DNA from: Littorina saxatilis
Lineage: Eukaryota; Mollusca; Gastropoda; Littorinimorpha; Littorinidae
Reading direction: 5' to 3'
DNA: 64,000 nt
Assembly: GCF_037325665.1 (NCBI RefSeq)
Contig: NC_090255.1
Span: 24,475,249-24,539,248 of the forward strand
The notes below the pieces were generated by a model. It was not told the DNA's origin. It worked only from the letters and a program-made list of their open reading frames with translations, and did not search any database. This document shows, piece after piece, positions 11,409 to 22,693 of the stretch; position 1 is the stretch's first letter; every line of letters starts with the position of its first letter. Position numbers and translations under genes: made by a program.

Positions 11409-11546
11409 ATTGACTGACTGTGTGACGATATCTTCTGCTATTGGTCTGTTTCGACAGTGATATCAAAATCGAGACCGGAGGTCGAGATTTTGATATCACT
11501 GTCTCAACAGACCATAGCAGAAGATATCATCACACAGTCCGTCAAT
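11409..11546. mobile_element. hairpin MITE (138 bp)
   Basis: ATTGACTGACTGTGTGACGA at 11409 is repeated inverted at 11527-11546; the two halves pair almost over their full length around a CCGG centre. No coding capacity and no clear target duplication. Confidence 0.7.
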
Positions 11547-11559
11547 ATTGGGTAATGCT

Positions 11560-12190
11560 ACGGAAAGAGTTTTAAAACCCGTTTTGTTGACTTACATCCT
11601 GTTAGGAAACGCTACCGTTGCTGAGCTTTGGTTCAGTTTTGTGTGTTGCATGTAGGTGACTTATTTGTACTTTGTGGGAAAGTACCGATATTATATTTTG
11701 TAAACACAATATTTATGCTTGGACGAGAATGCAGGTGAACTTTCTAGTCCTGTCAAAACAAGTTGTTTACCATGCTGTTTTAGTCGTGAGTTCGTGGCGT
11801 TCGTTCGGATTAAGTGCGTCGGCGCTTTTTGATGTACGTCATAGAGAATGTCGCTAGTTTAGTCCATGCACGGCTCGTATAATGTAGTTGTATCATGTTC
11901 GGTCTGGAATATTCTCGAGATTGAGTATTTACTATATATGCCAGCGCGATTTGAATGTTAAAAAGCTTCTATTTGAGTTCTGCTACGATGTGCAGTTGTA
12001 TGTATTGAATGCTGAATAAATCCTCGAACTCAATTTGACGAGTTGTTTTCTGCTGCTGCGAAGACGGGCGACGTAGAATAAAAGAACACAACTATACGAC
12101 GTTTGAGAACTTGTGGCAATCTCAAGTGTCGTGTAACACATCCACACAAAAAAGACTTCGCACGCATACAAACAAGTAATAATTATTGTT
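11560..12190. other. no gene recognised
   Basis: About 630 bp with AATAAA-type signals near 12014 (CTGAATAAATCC) and 12078. It could be the 3' part of an unknown transcript or a repeat; nothing decides this. Confidence 0.4.
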
Positions 12191-12197
12191 TCAAGTA

Positions 12198-12786
12198 CAG
12201 GGTGACCCAAAAAAATGCAAACCATGAAAATGCTTATTACTCCTACATCTGTTCAACGAACTTCTTCATATTTGGTGTACATTAATTTCAGCTTATGCAT
12301 AGTCATATCGCAAAGTTTCCAATTTATAGGTCAAGTGGTCTGATTTTTGTGCTCTTTCGAAAAAAATATCCAAATTAAGGAATCGGCTGAAAAGTAGGAG
12401 GTTTAACATTGAGCAGTATCCACTCTTACCCTGTTTAAAGCTTCCAGACTTTAGGAATATCTGAAGGTCCAAGTATACACAAACTCCCCAGATCGTTGGT
12501 GATCCGTGAAAAAAGAAATAATAGCCAATTTGGAAGATGAAATAGCGCGAGTGTGTTAACCGCTCACTATCAAACCTCCTATATATACTCTTCAGCCGAT
12601 TCTTGAATTTAGATATTTTATTTGAAAAAGCAAAAAAAGCAAACCAATTGACCGATACATTTAAAACTTATTCATGTGATCATGCATAAGCTGAAGTTAA
12701 TGTACTCCATATATGAAAAAGTTCGTTGAACAGATGCAGAAGTTATTAGAATTTATAAGGGTTGCATTTTTTGGGGGGTCACCCTG
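12198..12786. mobile_element. mariner-like MITE, 589 bp
   Basis: Ends are CAGGGTGACCC... and ...GGGTCACCCTG, each next to a TA dinucleotide (12196-12197 and 12787-12788), the target duplication of Tc1/mariner elements. Inverted similarity continues inward for roughly 110 bp (TGCATAAGCTGAA blocks), so the element has long inverted ends. No transposase remains. Confidence 0.85.
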
Positions 12787-12999
12787 TACTACCAAAGTAT
12801 CCTTCGAGTAAAAGCACTGGCGTAAATGTGCCGGTCGTCCAAGCACATGCGAAAAAATGGAACGCTCATGCTTCGTGTAATTTTAATACCTAAACTGCAG
12901 TGCCTCTCAAATCACGCTGCGGCCATGCATGACTTAATTGGTATCGCTGCAGCACAGCAACCATCAAAACAAAATCAATCGTGTTTATTGTATGTGTGG

Positions 13000-13001
<2 letters not shown>

Positions 13002-13063
<62 letters not shown>
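13002..13063 (+). repeat. (GA)n
   Basis: Perfect dinucleotide array. The three overlapping frames through it are artefacts of its periodicity. Confidence 0.95.
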
Positions 13064-13068
<5 letters not shown>

Positions 13069-13443
13069 GCATGTGCCTATTAACACTTTATCACGTGACT
13101 CAGTCTTTCAGTGTCACTATATTACACTCACAAAGGACAAGACGCGCTGTGACAAAACGTTTGGAGCGAAACGCCCATTTTGACTGAAACACGATTTGAC
13201 TGTCACTGCAATAGTGGTATCGTGCTAGGCAAGCCATAGCTTCTCGTATTCACACTAGTAGGTACGTAAGTTGCTTATTCGATGTATTGGGTTGGTAAAC
13301 ATTTATATTGACCTCATCAGTCGTGCTTTATTTTGATGAAAAACTACGCTTGTGTTCCGAAAGAATGTATGCGTGCATTGGTCTTACTTCTGCACAGATG
13401 TGTCGTTATCTACCCACCGCGGTATGGTTATTAGTGTATTTAA

Positions 13444-14175
13444 AGGCACAGTAAGCCTCCCGTAAACCATCACAGAGCTCCCCGAGCGTCTAAATACAGT
13501 ACAAGCATACTTCCATTTGAACGCTCACCGAACAGGAACATCCTGGCTGCTTTCTGTCGAGCGTGAGACATTTTCCAAGAATTTATTTTCGTAGACTTGT
13601 TCCGTTAACAACAACGGCGCCTCGTTTTTGCGCTAGACCTAACTTTTAAAATCTAAATAATAAATTGACAGCTTGTTACACAAACATTCTTTAATCATAA
13701 AAGAATTCGTTTTTCATCAAGACAAGATCAGAACAATTCGAAGTTGTGAAAGTTTAAAAAAAGAAAAGCCCGGAAGCAGGGTCACGCAAGGGTCGTAGCA
13801 GACGACGGCCGGTTTATCAGTGCAAATCGCCGTTCCTCTCAACAGTCAAAAGCCATCACTAGAGTTCTTGTGAACCACAGCCGTTGTTTCGTGCATAAAA
13901 AAAACGTGCTATTGTAGATAAGCTCACGTCGAGTCGCATTCAAATGACTAACTATGACGACTGCATTGTGAAAATGGAAAACTGGATCACACGGGTTCAC
14001 GATGGCTCAGGGGTAAGATAAACCACGCAAAAATAAATTCTTTGAAAATTGTTCGCTCTTTACGGAGGGCACCTAGGATGTTCTCAATTGGTGAGTGTTT
14101 AAATGAAAGGGTGTTTGTACTGTGTGTAAAAGCCTGACCGTATCTGTGATGGTTTACGGGAGGCTTACTCTGCCT
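13444..14175. mobile_element. TTAA-flanked MITE, 732 bp
   Basis: Left end AGGCACAGTAAGCCTCCCGT and right end CTCCCGTAAACCATC (minus reading) form inverted ends of about 200 bp, diverged inward. TTAA flanks both ends (13440-13443, 14176-14179), a piggyBac-type target. The terminal bases (AGG...CCT) are not the classical piggyBac CCC, so only the target choice supports that affinity. Confidence 0.75.
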
Positions 14176-14564
14176 TTAAGTTGGAATATAGTTTTGTTGT
14201 ACTATATAATTTGAGAATTACTGGTTTGAATATTATTGCGTTTGCAACTGAGGCCGTGTAACAGCCGTGCTGTCTAGTATGCAGCTATCGGGAGGACGTC
14301 AGCCAGGCGTCAACCAAAATTAACTTCAGACTGAATGTTTCTCCGCCCATTTCAAGCGGTACAATTAGCTTGAGGGAGAAAAGCATGTCAAGATCTTGCA
14401 ACTGAAGCAGATGTGTGATGTAATTCGATCGATTTTACCCCAAATTCGATTTACCCGAAAACGCACGGAGCGGCCGTTACGTCCCTTGAATAAGGTAAGA
14501 AATATTTTGTCTTGAAGCTAATTTCAAAGACAAAATACCATTTCTCATCACAAATTAGAATCAA

Positions 14565-14581
14565 GGGGGGGGGGGGGGGGG
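14565..14581 (+). repeat. G run
   Basis: Homopolymer of about 17 G. Confidence 0.9.
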
Positions 14582-14639
14582 GATACATGGTCCAAAGTTC
14601 GATCAGCGGCACTTTGGATGGGAGGGGAATAGTGAGTAT

Positions 14640-14727
14640 TAAGTTTGTGTGAGGTAAACAAAGCGCATAGTGCTTTTAGTTATGCGCTATAGAAATCTCC
14701 TTAATAAATAAATAAATGTCCTCCCTG
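14640..14727 (+). mobile_element. SINE 3' end
   Basis: GCGCATAGTGC...TATGCGCTATAGAAAT ending in (TAAA)n resembles the conserved 3' end of molluscan SINEs whose tail is a short A-rich repeat. The 5' part is not recognisable. Confidence 0.45.
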
Positions 14728-15657
14728 TAGCTGCAAGTGCTGTGCGTGTGACAACAATTCATGGCTGTGGATTAAAATGCATGTGTACCCTATCCAGTTA
14801 TATAGGCCTTATTTCTTCCCCGTTTATTTCTAGGTTCTAGTAGAAGCCGTCAGGTAATCTTCTGTTTGTAAAAAAACCCCTCTGAATGAGAATGCGTGTT
14901 GAAGGTGTGGTTGGCCTTCATGTCTGACTTTCTTTTCTTTGCCGTACGTACATGATTCAGCAAATTCCATAGCTGTTCGGGTTTCTCGTGAATTTAAGTC
15001 TACTTTCGGTTTTGCTTGTTTTGCGGCTGGTCGATCGTTTTGCGAAGAGTTGCATACTAGTCGCTGCAGACAGTTATGGTTTACAGAAGCTGTATTTGGC
15101 TGCACGATTGATAATACATGCCTTGCATGATAGCACATTTGCAAGGTCGTATTGACATGTTGCCTATTTCCGTCGAAAACATATAACTGGAGTTTCTCAT
15201 ATTTGCCGATTTTGATTTTTTCGACCGACCAGTTTTTGTGTCGAGTTGTAAAACCCTGCTGCGAGTAAAAGCATTTATATCATTATGGAAGTTGTTCGGT
15301 GTATTATATTGATTTTAATACATGCCTTGAATAACAACTGAAACTACACACGCATTTGCGGCATGTTTGTAGCTGTAAATAGTTAAAAAGAAGAATCAAA
15401 TTGTGAAGGGTGGAGCCGGACCTGCTGCCATGGCTTCTCCCAAGTAAACTGACAGATCAAGGGGGCAAAATTCGGAACACGTGTTTGAAGAATTGGTTCT
15501 TGCATGGTTGCTTTTCTTGTTTGGCAGCCACGGTGTGAGTGTGTGGAAGCCGACATACTCTATACATAGAAATGAGTATTATTTTGATGCACAAACATGT
15601 GCTATAAACAGACTTCAACAACAGCTGCCACAATGTAGGCCTAAATTCCGTGTTTCA
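14728..15657. other. upstream region of the TRIM-NHR gene
   Basis: No coding region is supported; the frames at 14830-15144 and 15481-15702 have no splice or homology support. The stretch ends in a good 3' splice site TGTTTCAG (15651-15658), so the coding exon that follows probably has a non-coding leader exon upstream in or beyond this interval. I could not place a promoter. Confidence 0.45.
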
Positions 15658-15658
15658 G

Positions 15659-16805
15659 ACTTCCACCTGGATTCACAATGGCCTCCGCTTCAGTTCCGGT
15701 AGATCTTGAAGAGATGGAGTGTAGCGTCTGCCATGAGTTCTTCACTGACCCAAAGCTGCTGCCTTGTGGTCACTGCCTGTGTCGACACTGTCTGCTGTCC
15801 TGGCTGGACTCGCAAAGCCAAGCCGCGGCACTGTGTCCACTCTGCCGTTGCGCAATCGTGGAATGCGCGCAGCAACCACCGAAAAGCTTTGAAGATATCG
15901 CCGAAAACTTCCCCACAGACTTAGCAATGGCATCGCTCGTGGACGCCCATAGGCTTTTGCTCAAGGATCACCAGTGCTGTGTGTGTGACGATGTAGCGGC
16001 TACGTCTCTTTGCCTCCAATGCGGGGACATGCTGTGCGCTCAATGTACGCAGGCTCACAAGAAACTGACCATGTCTAAACATCACAGCGTTGAAGCCCTC
16101 TCCTCTCTGATGGCGGAGACGATAGCGTCAAATCGCCGGGGCTCCTGCACCGTACACGCTGGGAAAGAAACGGAGCTGTTCTGCCCCAAACACGGCGAGA
16201 GCATCTGCCAACTGTGCGCTATGTCTAGGCACCGAAGCTGCCCGGAAGTGACGGGTCTGGACGAGAAGATGGTTGAAGCGCGCACGGTGCTTGCAGAGCT
16301 TGTAACCACTTTGACTGCAGGAGAAAAAAACCTGGATTGCAGAATCCGACAGCTGGACGAGCACATCAAACAGACGGAAGAACAGGCTCAAGTTGCCATC
16401 TCTGAGATAGAAGCCGTGTGTGCTCGCCTGCATAAATCCATCAAGGAGTGTGAGGACAATCTGACTTATCTTGTGGACAGCTCGCGCAGTTACATCACAG
16501 AGGTTGCGAGTAACAAGAAGACCTATTTGTCACAGCGGAAAGGCCAGCTGACGACACACAAACGAGTAGTAGAACGTGTGCAGGACGCGAGAAGTCCAGA
16601 CACGGTCACCAACATGACGCCCAAACTGAAGAAACGCGTTGTCAACCTTGACCCTGGCCTGGCCTTGATGACCGGTGCCAACTTGAAGTTTTGTTCAAGG
16701 CTAACGTTCATGATTGACCCCAAGGCCGTGATCATCATAGAGGATGGACTGTCAAAACTGGGTCAGATCACAGATGTTCCGGTTGATGTGACGGTTGAAA
16801 ATCAG
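15659..16805 (+). CDS. TRIM-NHR protein, exon 1 (RING, B-boxes, coiled coil)
   Basis: First coding exon of a likely E3 ubiquitin ligase. The ATG is at 15678 (context CACAATGG), preceded by 19 nt of leader after a 3' splice site. 376 codons, ending in phase 0 at donor CAG|GTAGGT (16806). Domains: C3HC4 RING with C15, C18, C30, H32, C35, C38, C53, C56; B-box 1 at about 100-139 (CCVCDD start); B-box 2 at about 157-188 (CTVH...CPKHGESICQLC); coiled coil at about 190-310; then a hydrophobic linker. All zinc ligands expected of a TRIM protein are present. Reading through the donor would add 60 unrelated residues that start at the splice site, so the exon end is well placed. By family knowledge the RING recruits an E2 and the coiled coil dimerises; the substrate is unknown. 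The minus-strand frames across it are shadows. Confidence 0.92.
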
Positions 16806-16879
16806 GTAGGTTGGTCAACAAGGGAAAAAAGGAGAGACAAGAGACTTTCCCTGTCGATTTGTCGTGTCGATTGGGGATT

Positions 16880-16965
16880 GGGGGGGGAGGGGGGTTACCC
16901 TCATTTGAGCGGCTGTCACTTGACCCATGTAAAAAAAAGAAGCTTTGATCCGAAAAGTGAGCCAG
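16880..16965 (+). repeat. interspersed fragment in intron 1
   Basis: Same block order as 8750-8672 (minus): G run, ATTTGAGCGGCTGTC, CTTTGATCCGAAAAG. Probable transposon fragment inside intron 1 (16806-17101). Confidence 0.5.
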
Positions 16966-17101
16966 ACAGCCAACTGGAGTGCCTTTAACGAAATAAAATG
17001 GGCATTATTTTTTATGTGCGGTACAGAAAGTGTCACAATGTCGTTGTCATTCAATACTTATTAATATTTTCTTTGCCTTTCTGACTGTCTTGCAATCTTA
17101 G

Positions 17102-17242
17102 GAGATCGAGTTCCGTTTCCACGACAACCACGGTGGCAATATCGTCCTGAGCAGGAACCAACAGACGGCAAAGAGGGCGAGCGGCATAAAAGAAGGAATA
17201 GTGCTGTCAAGTGACCCCATGGTGACCAACATGTTGTATGAG
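17102..17242 (+). CDS. TRIM-NHR protein, exon 2 (start of NHR)
   Basis: 47 codons in phase 0 between TTAG (17098-17101) and donor GAG|GTAAAA. Residues 377-423 read EIEFRFHDNHGGNIVLSRN and continue with TAKRA and GIVLSSDPM, matching the FHxxHGxNIxLS...A.R...G.vFS.rP opening of Neuralized homology repeats. NHR domains bind peptide motifs in ligase substrates such as Notch ligands. The exon is not flagged by long reading frames; it rests on homology, phase and splice sites. Confidence 0.85.
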
Positions 17243-17342
17243 GTAAAAAAAAGAACAAATAATTACTTTTCAAATCCACAAACAAAACAAAACACACTCG
17301 CGCACGCGCGCACGCCTGCCCGCACGCTTGCACGCTTGCACG

Positions 17343-17451
<109 letters not shown>

Positions 17452-17598
17452 AATTAACACAAACACTGACAAACTGACACAAGCATACAGATCACGGAAG
17501 AATACAGAGCAAACCGATGATCGTCATAATCTTGTATTTAAATACATACTAGCTGTACCCGTTTTTTTGGCTTCTGACTTCTCAGTTCTCTCTCTCCG

Positions 17599-17658
<60 letters not shown>

Positions 17659-17922
17659 ACATACACACACACACACACTCACACACACACACACACACAC
17701 ACACACGCGCAAACACACACACACACACACACATACACAGAGTGACACACACGCACACACACACGCACACATACAAAGTGACACATAGACACAGTCACTA
17801 CACACACACACACACATTGACACATACACACACACACACAGAGTGACGAGTGACACACACACACACACACAGTGATACACACAGAGTGACACACACACAC
17901 ACACAGTGACACACACAGAGTG

Positions 17923-17953
<31 letters not shown>

Positions 17954-18066
17954 TACCACCTTCACACACAGCGTGACATACACACATACACACACATACA
18001 GACACACACACACACACACACACAGTCACACACACGCACACACACACACCACACACAGTGCATAGC

Positions 18067-18125
<59 letters not shown>
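17599..18125 (+). repeat. compound (CA)n block, intron 2
   Basis: About 530 bp of interrupted CA units with CACAGAGTGACA and CACATTGA variants, a locally expanded microsatellite/minisatellite mixture. All long frames across it are artefacts. Confidence 0.95.
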
Positions 18126-18128
<3 letters not shown>

Positions 18129-18213
18129 CATTACACAACCAGAATGTTATAAAGAGGTAGCTATTAGAGCGCCAGTGAACCTATTATGTTGTCACAGAAG
18201 TACATTATAATAA

Positions 18214-19739
18214 TGTCACGATCTGGTGACACAGACCAAGAAAGTGTCACTCAGTGGGGTGCCTTCTCTTGGTCAATTGCGACTGAAAGCGCCTGTGCGT
18301 GAGTCGGGGCTACACGGCAGAGTTTTGCTGACAGCGCAGAGCACGGATTTTGTGACGCACGGTTTTTTCGGGGTTAATTCTGCTTTGCGAGGCAGAATTG
18401 TGGATAGCTGAACTTGATATGTGACAAGGTCAGTCACGTGTTATTGTCTAGGTGGTCTGTGAGAGACACAAGGACGGCGCACTTGACACTCAGCGGCAGA
18501 AGAAGAAGGATCGAATACGACGGTTTCTAGAGTATGATGGTTTTCACCGAATAGAATATTCGGCACTCTAGGGGAACTTCAGCGAGTTATCACCTTCTCA
18601 CTGCCACATGTTTTGCTGAGGACGAGTCGTCAAATCTTTCCTTCGTCGTGCGATGGTCTTCGCGTAAGTATTCGACAAGGGGTTTCTGGATGTTGTTGTC
18701 ACTGTTGACGAACAGAGGCCATTCCAGGGAGGAAGCGGGTTTTGCTTCCATGAGAGTGCTACATTCATAGGCTGTTTGAGGTAATAAATCATTATTTAAC
18801 GCTGTTGACGAGTCTGTGTTTGTGGAATGAAATACTCTCTGTTGTTCTTTCCAGGTTAGCGCATAATTTGCTCTCTGTGACGCTAAAATACTAACCTGTA
18901 TATGGTTTTTTGCAGGTAGGGAGAGAAGGACGAAAAATGGCTGTTTTGTTGTTGTGGAAAGTCCGTTTGTGCAGGCCCACGTGCTCGATGAGATAATAAG
19001 ATGACATGTTTAAAGGTGGAGGGTGAGGGGTAGCTGACATTTTTAGTGCACCGATGCTTTCTGTTTGCAGCCTTTTCCTAACTTCTGTTCGGCTGCCTTC
19101 TGCGGGACCACGCTAACCAGCACACCGGCTAACCAGCGAACTGGCTAACCAGCTAACCAGCGAACCGGCTAACCAGCTAACCAGCGACTGGGTGCGGCGC
19201 CTGATGCCTCCACAGTTCCCTGCTTCGTCACCACGCTAACCAGCACTTCATTCGACGGAGCAGTTGTGGAGGCTAAAAAGACTAATTACAGGCCGTCCAC
19301 CCAGTGGCCAAAGAAAGCTATAAGTGCACCATGTCTTTGCACCCCATTGACCACCGTTGTTATTTTTGCTATCTGTGATTATACTCGAGTAGTGACGACG
19401 TGGGGTGTGTGACCCCTGCATGAACTAGCACTTTTGGAGCAGAACAGTCGTATTTTCTTATCTTTACACGGGATCAGCGTGTTACTATAATTTTCTATAT
19501 TCTAACTGGCATTCTGTCAGTGACCACGGGTTTTTTACGTTTTGTGAACGTAAAAGAACATATTTTGAGTGAAGTCTCGAGGGAGGTGGCGAGTTTTTAC
19601 ATAAACAGGCGTCTGAAACTTATACTTGTGTTGTCTCTATTAAATTGTATGACTGCGAGAGTGGATCGTGGTGTGGTTAGTTAGTTAGTAGTAACTAACC
19701 GTTTCATAATCACCTTAAGTGATATATTGAAACGTGACA
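18214..19739 (+). mobile_element. probable solo LTR in intron 2
   Basis: Begins TGTCACG (18214) and ends CGTGACA (19739), a perfect 7-bp terminal inversion with TG...CA borders. The flanks carry the same 5 bp, AATAA (18209-18213 and 19740-19744), the size of duplication made by many LTR-element integrases. There are no internal coding parts, so it is best read as one LTR left after recombination; length 1.5 kb. Family (Gypsy or BEL) is not determinable. The intact ends and duplication argue that it is not very old. Strand is nominal. Confidence 0.6.
19108..19192 (+). repeat. GCTAACCAG minisatellite
   Basis: About nine units of GCTAACCAG alternating with GCGAACCGG-like variants, inside the LTR. 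Confidence 0.85.
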
Positions 19740-19855
19740 AATAATTATTCCAGATCATATATCTGTGGTTGTCAATGATTAAACATTCCAGTAACTAACC
19801 ATTCTTCTGTATTTTTCATTAACTATTGATTAAAGATTTGCCGTGTGGGTTACAG

Positions 19856-20014
19856 GTGAGGATAGTAGATATAGACGACAGCAAACGCACGGACTACACC
19901 ATGTTTGGAGTGTTGCTTGGATCCCCTGCTGACGTCACTCTGCCTGAAACTTCCGAGGACTGCCATTCTGCTCTTGTTGTGTCTTCTAATTGTGTCTACA
20001 TTCAAGCTAATCTT
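19856..20014 (+). CDS. TRIM-NHR protein, exon 3 (NHR middle)
   Basis: 53 codons, phase 0, between TTACAG (19850-19855) and donor CTT|GTAAGG (20015). Residues 424-476 start VRIVDIDDSKRTDYTMFGVL, fitting the V(R/K)I...G...FGVT segment of NHR domains. A (CA)n array follows 100 bp into the next intron. Confidence 0.85.
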
Positions 20015-20122
20015 GTAAGGCTTTACACACAAAGACAGACACACACACGCATGAGCAAACAACCATATATGTACATAGACAGACAGAGACACACCAACGG
20101 TATGCACACTAGTAACCACCGG

Positions 20123-20124
<2 letters not shown>

Positions 20125-20190
<66 letters not shown>

Positions 20191-20205
20191 TACACACACA
20201 TACCA
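20125..20205 (+). repeat. (CA)n, intron 3
   Basis: Dinucleotide array between exons 3 and 4. Confidence 0.95.
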
Positions 20206-20341
20206 ATAGCCAAATAACTAGTTACTTGTGTGCTTTGACGTTTTTAACCAACATGTCTGAACCGCAGAGAAAAAAAAGAAATTATGAAACAGACGAAGAT
20301 TAATTTACTGTTAAATCTTGATTTTGTTGTTTTTGTCTTAG

Positions 20342-20533
20342 GAACTGACTAAGAAATTTGGAGCTTTGAATGACGTCAGAGAGGGCAGTCGGGTGGGGGT
20401 TGCACTGGACGCCCAGAGAAATCTACACGTTTTTATGGACGGTAAAGACCTGGGTACGGTGCCGATGACAACTCCCGGGTCCCACTCGGGGAAGTATTAC
20501 GCGCTATTTGATCTCGGGTTCAGGACGCCACAG
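20342..20533 (+). CDS. TRIM-NHR protein, exon 4 (NHR end)
   Basis: 64 codons, phase 0, between GTCTTAG (20335-20341) and donor CAG|GTAAGC (20534). Residues 477-540 contain RVGVALDAQRNLHVFMDGKD and YYALFDLGF, the VGV..d..g.LHf.vnG.d.G...y.lvDlyG core of NHR domains. If intron 4 were retained, translation would stop after 14 extra residues (stop at 20576), giving an alternative C-terminus. Confidence 0.88.
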
Positions 20534-20689
20534 GTAAGCCATCTTGAAAATATAGGGATCAGAAAATTATTTTAATCTGTCCATACATTCCGCTGAGTGA
20601 CTAGCGAGCAAAGGTATTCAGCAGTGTTCGTCGGGCAGAAAAACAACCCTGACGTTGAGGTTTCCCCGGACATTTTGGAAGCTAGAACT

Positions 20690-21660
20690 TCTACAACTTG
20701 ATGACTTCCAAGCATTGCGTAAGTCAGGTTGACCTTTGCCAAGTTTCAAGGTCACGATGGGGTCGTGTTCGGGTCAAAAGATGCAAAATTGAAGTTATCT
20801 AAGATGTTTTGGAGCTGGAGATTTGAAACGTCACACACTTCTATAGTTTCATCACCTTTAGAACTAATGCAAGTCTCAATGACCAATGATTCCAAAGTTA
20901 GTTTGGTTGGGTTTGGGTAAAAAAAAAAACATGATCAAGTTCTTACACGTTTTCGAAGTTAGATCTTTGAAACCCTACAGACTATCTAGAGTTTGATACC
21001 CTCAGACATAACGTAAGTCTGGCTGACACTAGTTAAATTTCAAAGTAAGAGCGGGATCAAGTTTAGGTCAAAAGGTCTAAAATCACCATTTTCGTAGCCA
21101 GAGCGTTGTAAATTGACAGGACATGATTGAAGTCTGGTTGATCCAGTTAAATTTCAAGGTCACAGAAGTAAATTTTGGGTTGAAAAAAAATCACCCGGAC
21201 ATTAATCATTTTATCGATGTTTTTTTCTTCAGTTAGAGCGATGAAACTTTGCTTACTGCTTACTTTCATGACCTTCAAACATGACCCAAGCCTCGCTGAC
21301 TCTTGCCACATGTCAGGGTCATAGTGCGGGTCAAAAAGTATGAAACTATTAGTTTCTTGAACGTTTTGAAGAAAGATATTTGACTTACGGGGTTTTATGA
21401 CCTCTGGCGGAAGTCTGGTTGACCCTCGACAAATTTCAAGGTCTGAGGTCAAGTCATCCAGGCAATTGTCATTTTTTCAAAAAAAATTGAAGAAAGAGAT
21501 TTGAAACTTCATATACCCAGAGCATTTGTTGACCTCCATGCATAACCCAAGTTTGGTTGACTTTCACGTTCAAGAACATTTAAGTCATGAAGTTCCTCAG
21601 ATTTCAAGGTCGACGGCAGGGAAAGATAACAAACAAATGTCATTTTCTTGAACGTTTTTG
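20690..21660 (+). repeat. degenerate repeat with TCAAGGTCA motifs, intron 4
   Basis: Five or so diverged units of roughly 165-200 bp, each with AAGTCTGGTTGAC, AATTTCAAGGTCA, GGGTCAAAA, CTTGAACGTTTT and GATTTGAAACTTC blocks. Minisatellite-like or an old transposon array. TTTCAAGGTCA matches the extended AGGTCA half-site used by ERR and SF-1 (NR5A) nuclear receptors. Confidence 0.7.
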
Positions 21661-21677
21661 AAGCCTAGAGCGCAGTG

Positions 21678-21790
<113 letters not shown>

Positions 21791-21843
21791 TTTTACGCTG
21801 ATTTCACAAATCATCATTTATTTTCTGTCTTTATCTGTCACAG

Positions 21844-21876
21844 GTTCGGGCATTGCCATGCAGACAGATGATTTGA
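21844..21876 (+). CDS. TRIM-NHR protein, exon 5 (last 10 codons)
   Basis: After CTGTCACAG (21835-21843) the phase-0 frame reads VRALPCRQMI and stops at TGA 21874-21876. 'FRTPQ' from exon 4 followed by 'VRALP' fits the final strand of NHR domains (...v.iLP). Total protein 550 residues. Too short for any frame-length test; support is homology plus splice phase. Confidence 0.7.
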   Translation, partial: VRALPCRQMI

Positions 21877-22115
21877 ATCACTCCTTGGACCATATAACGC
21901 CGACACTTGAGTTCGTCTGGTATCGCATTATAGAGTGTTTTGAATAGATTATCTGTCAAATGGTGCTGTTATCGGAGCGGTGAACTGAATGGAGGATCTG
22001 TTAGGTGTAGATGGTATTGGAGCGTTTTATATTGAGTGTTAGATTTCGCTGTTATTGGAGTGGTTTTTTGTGTGAAGTATCCGTTAAATGTTGCTGACAT
22101 TGGAATGGAGTTTAT

Positions 22116-22121
22116 AATAAA
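22116..22121 (+). terminator. possible poly(A) signal AATAAA
   Basis: AATAAA 240 nt after the TRIM-NHR stop. A second candidate is GAATAAACC near 24675. Neither has direct support. Confidence 0.4.
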
Positions 22122-22230
22122 TTGTCTTTTAAACCTTACATTAATTTGGCAAAGTCGACTTCACGATGCTTGCTGCACAAAGCTTTGGCACTGAGTTTTC
22201 GATACAAAGACTTGGGGTTAAATTAATAAC

Positions 22231-22693
22231 CCCATTCCACACAACCGTTCTAGGTCCCGTTCCCGTACCGACCAAGGAACGGTACGTGCGGGCACGGGAG
22301 GGATTGGGTGGGAACCGCAATGGAACGTAAATGATCGTTAACGGAACTGCTTTGAACGGTAGGGACGGTTGAGTTTGGGCTGCATGTTCAAAATTTTAGC
22401 CGTTCCCCTCCCGATCAGAATGAACGGTAATGGAACCTTAATCCATCGGTAACGGTTAAAGGAACTTAAAATAACGGTAACGCAACGGTAGCGCTCTCAC
22501 ACACTGAGTTGTCATACCCACATTCCACACATCCGTTCTAGCTTCCGTTCCCAGCCGTCCTGGGGACGGCTGCCACTATGGTCAGACGCTGCTCAAAGAT
22601 GCCAAAAAAGGCCGTTTTCGCAGCGTTCCATTGTTGTGGCAGCCGTTCTTGGTCGGTACGGGAATGGGACCTAGAACGGTTGTGTGGAATGGG
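22231..22693. mobile_element. MITE inside the minisatellite, 463 bp
   Basis: CCCATTCCACACAACCGTTC at 22231 is repeated inverted at 22674-22693 with similarity through CCGTTCCCGTACCGACCAAG. A partial extra copy of the end lies at 22522-22550. Many CCGTTCC/GGAACGG words inside. No clear target duplication. Confidence 0.7.

Noticed and set aside
11580-12130. Possible second solo LTR (TGTTGAC...GTGTAACA with AATAAA-like signals near 12014)
   Set aside because: No matching 5-bp flanks and ambiguous ends; kept only as an unassigned interval.
15481-15702. 73-codon frame upstream of the TRIM-NHR gene
   Set aside because: No ATG context or homology, overlaps the 3' splice site before the true start, and is out of frame with the RING exon.
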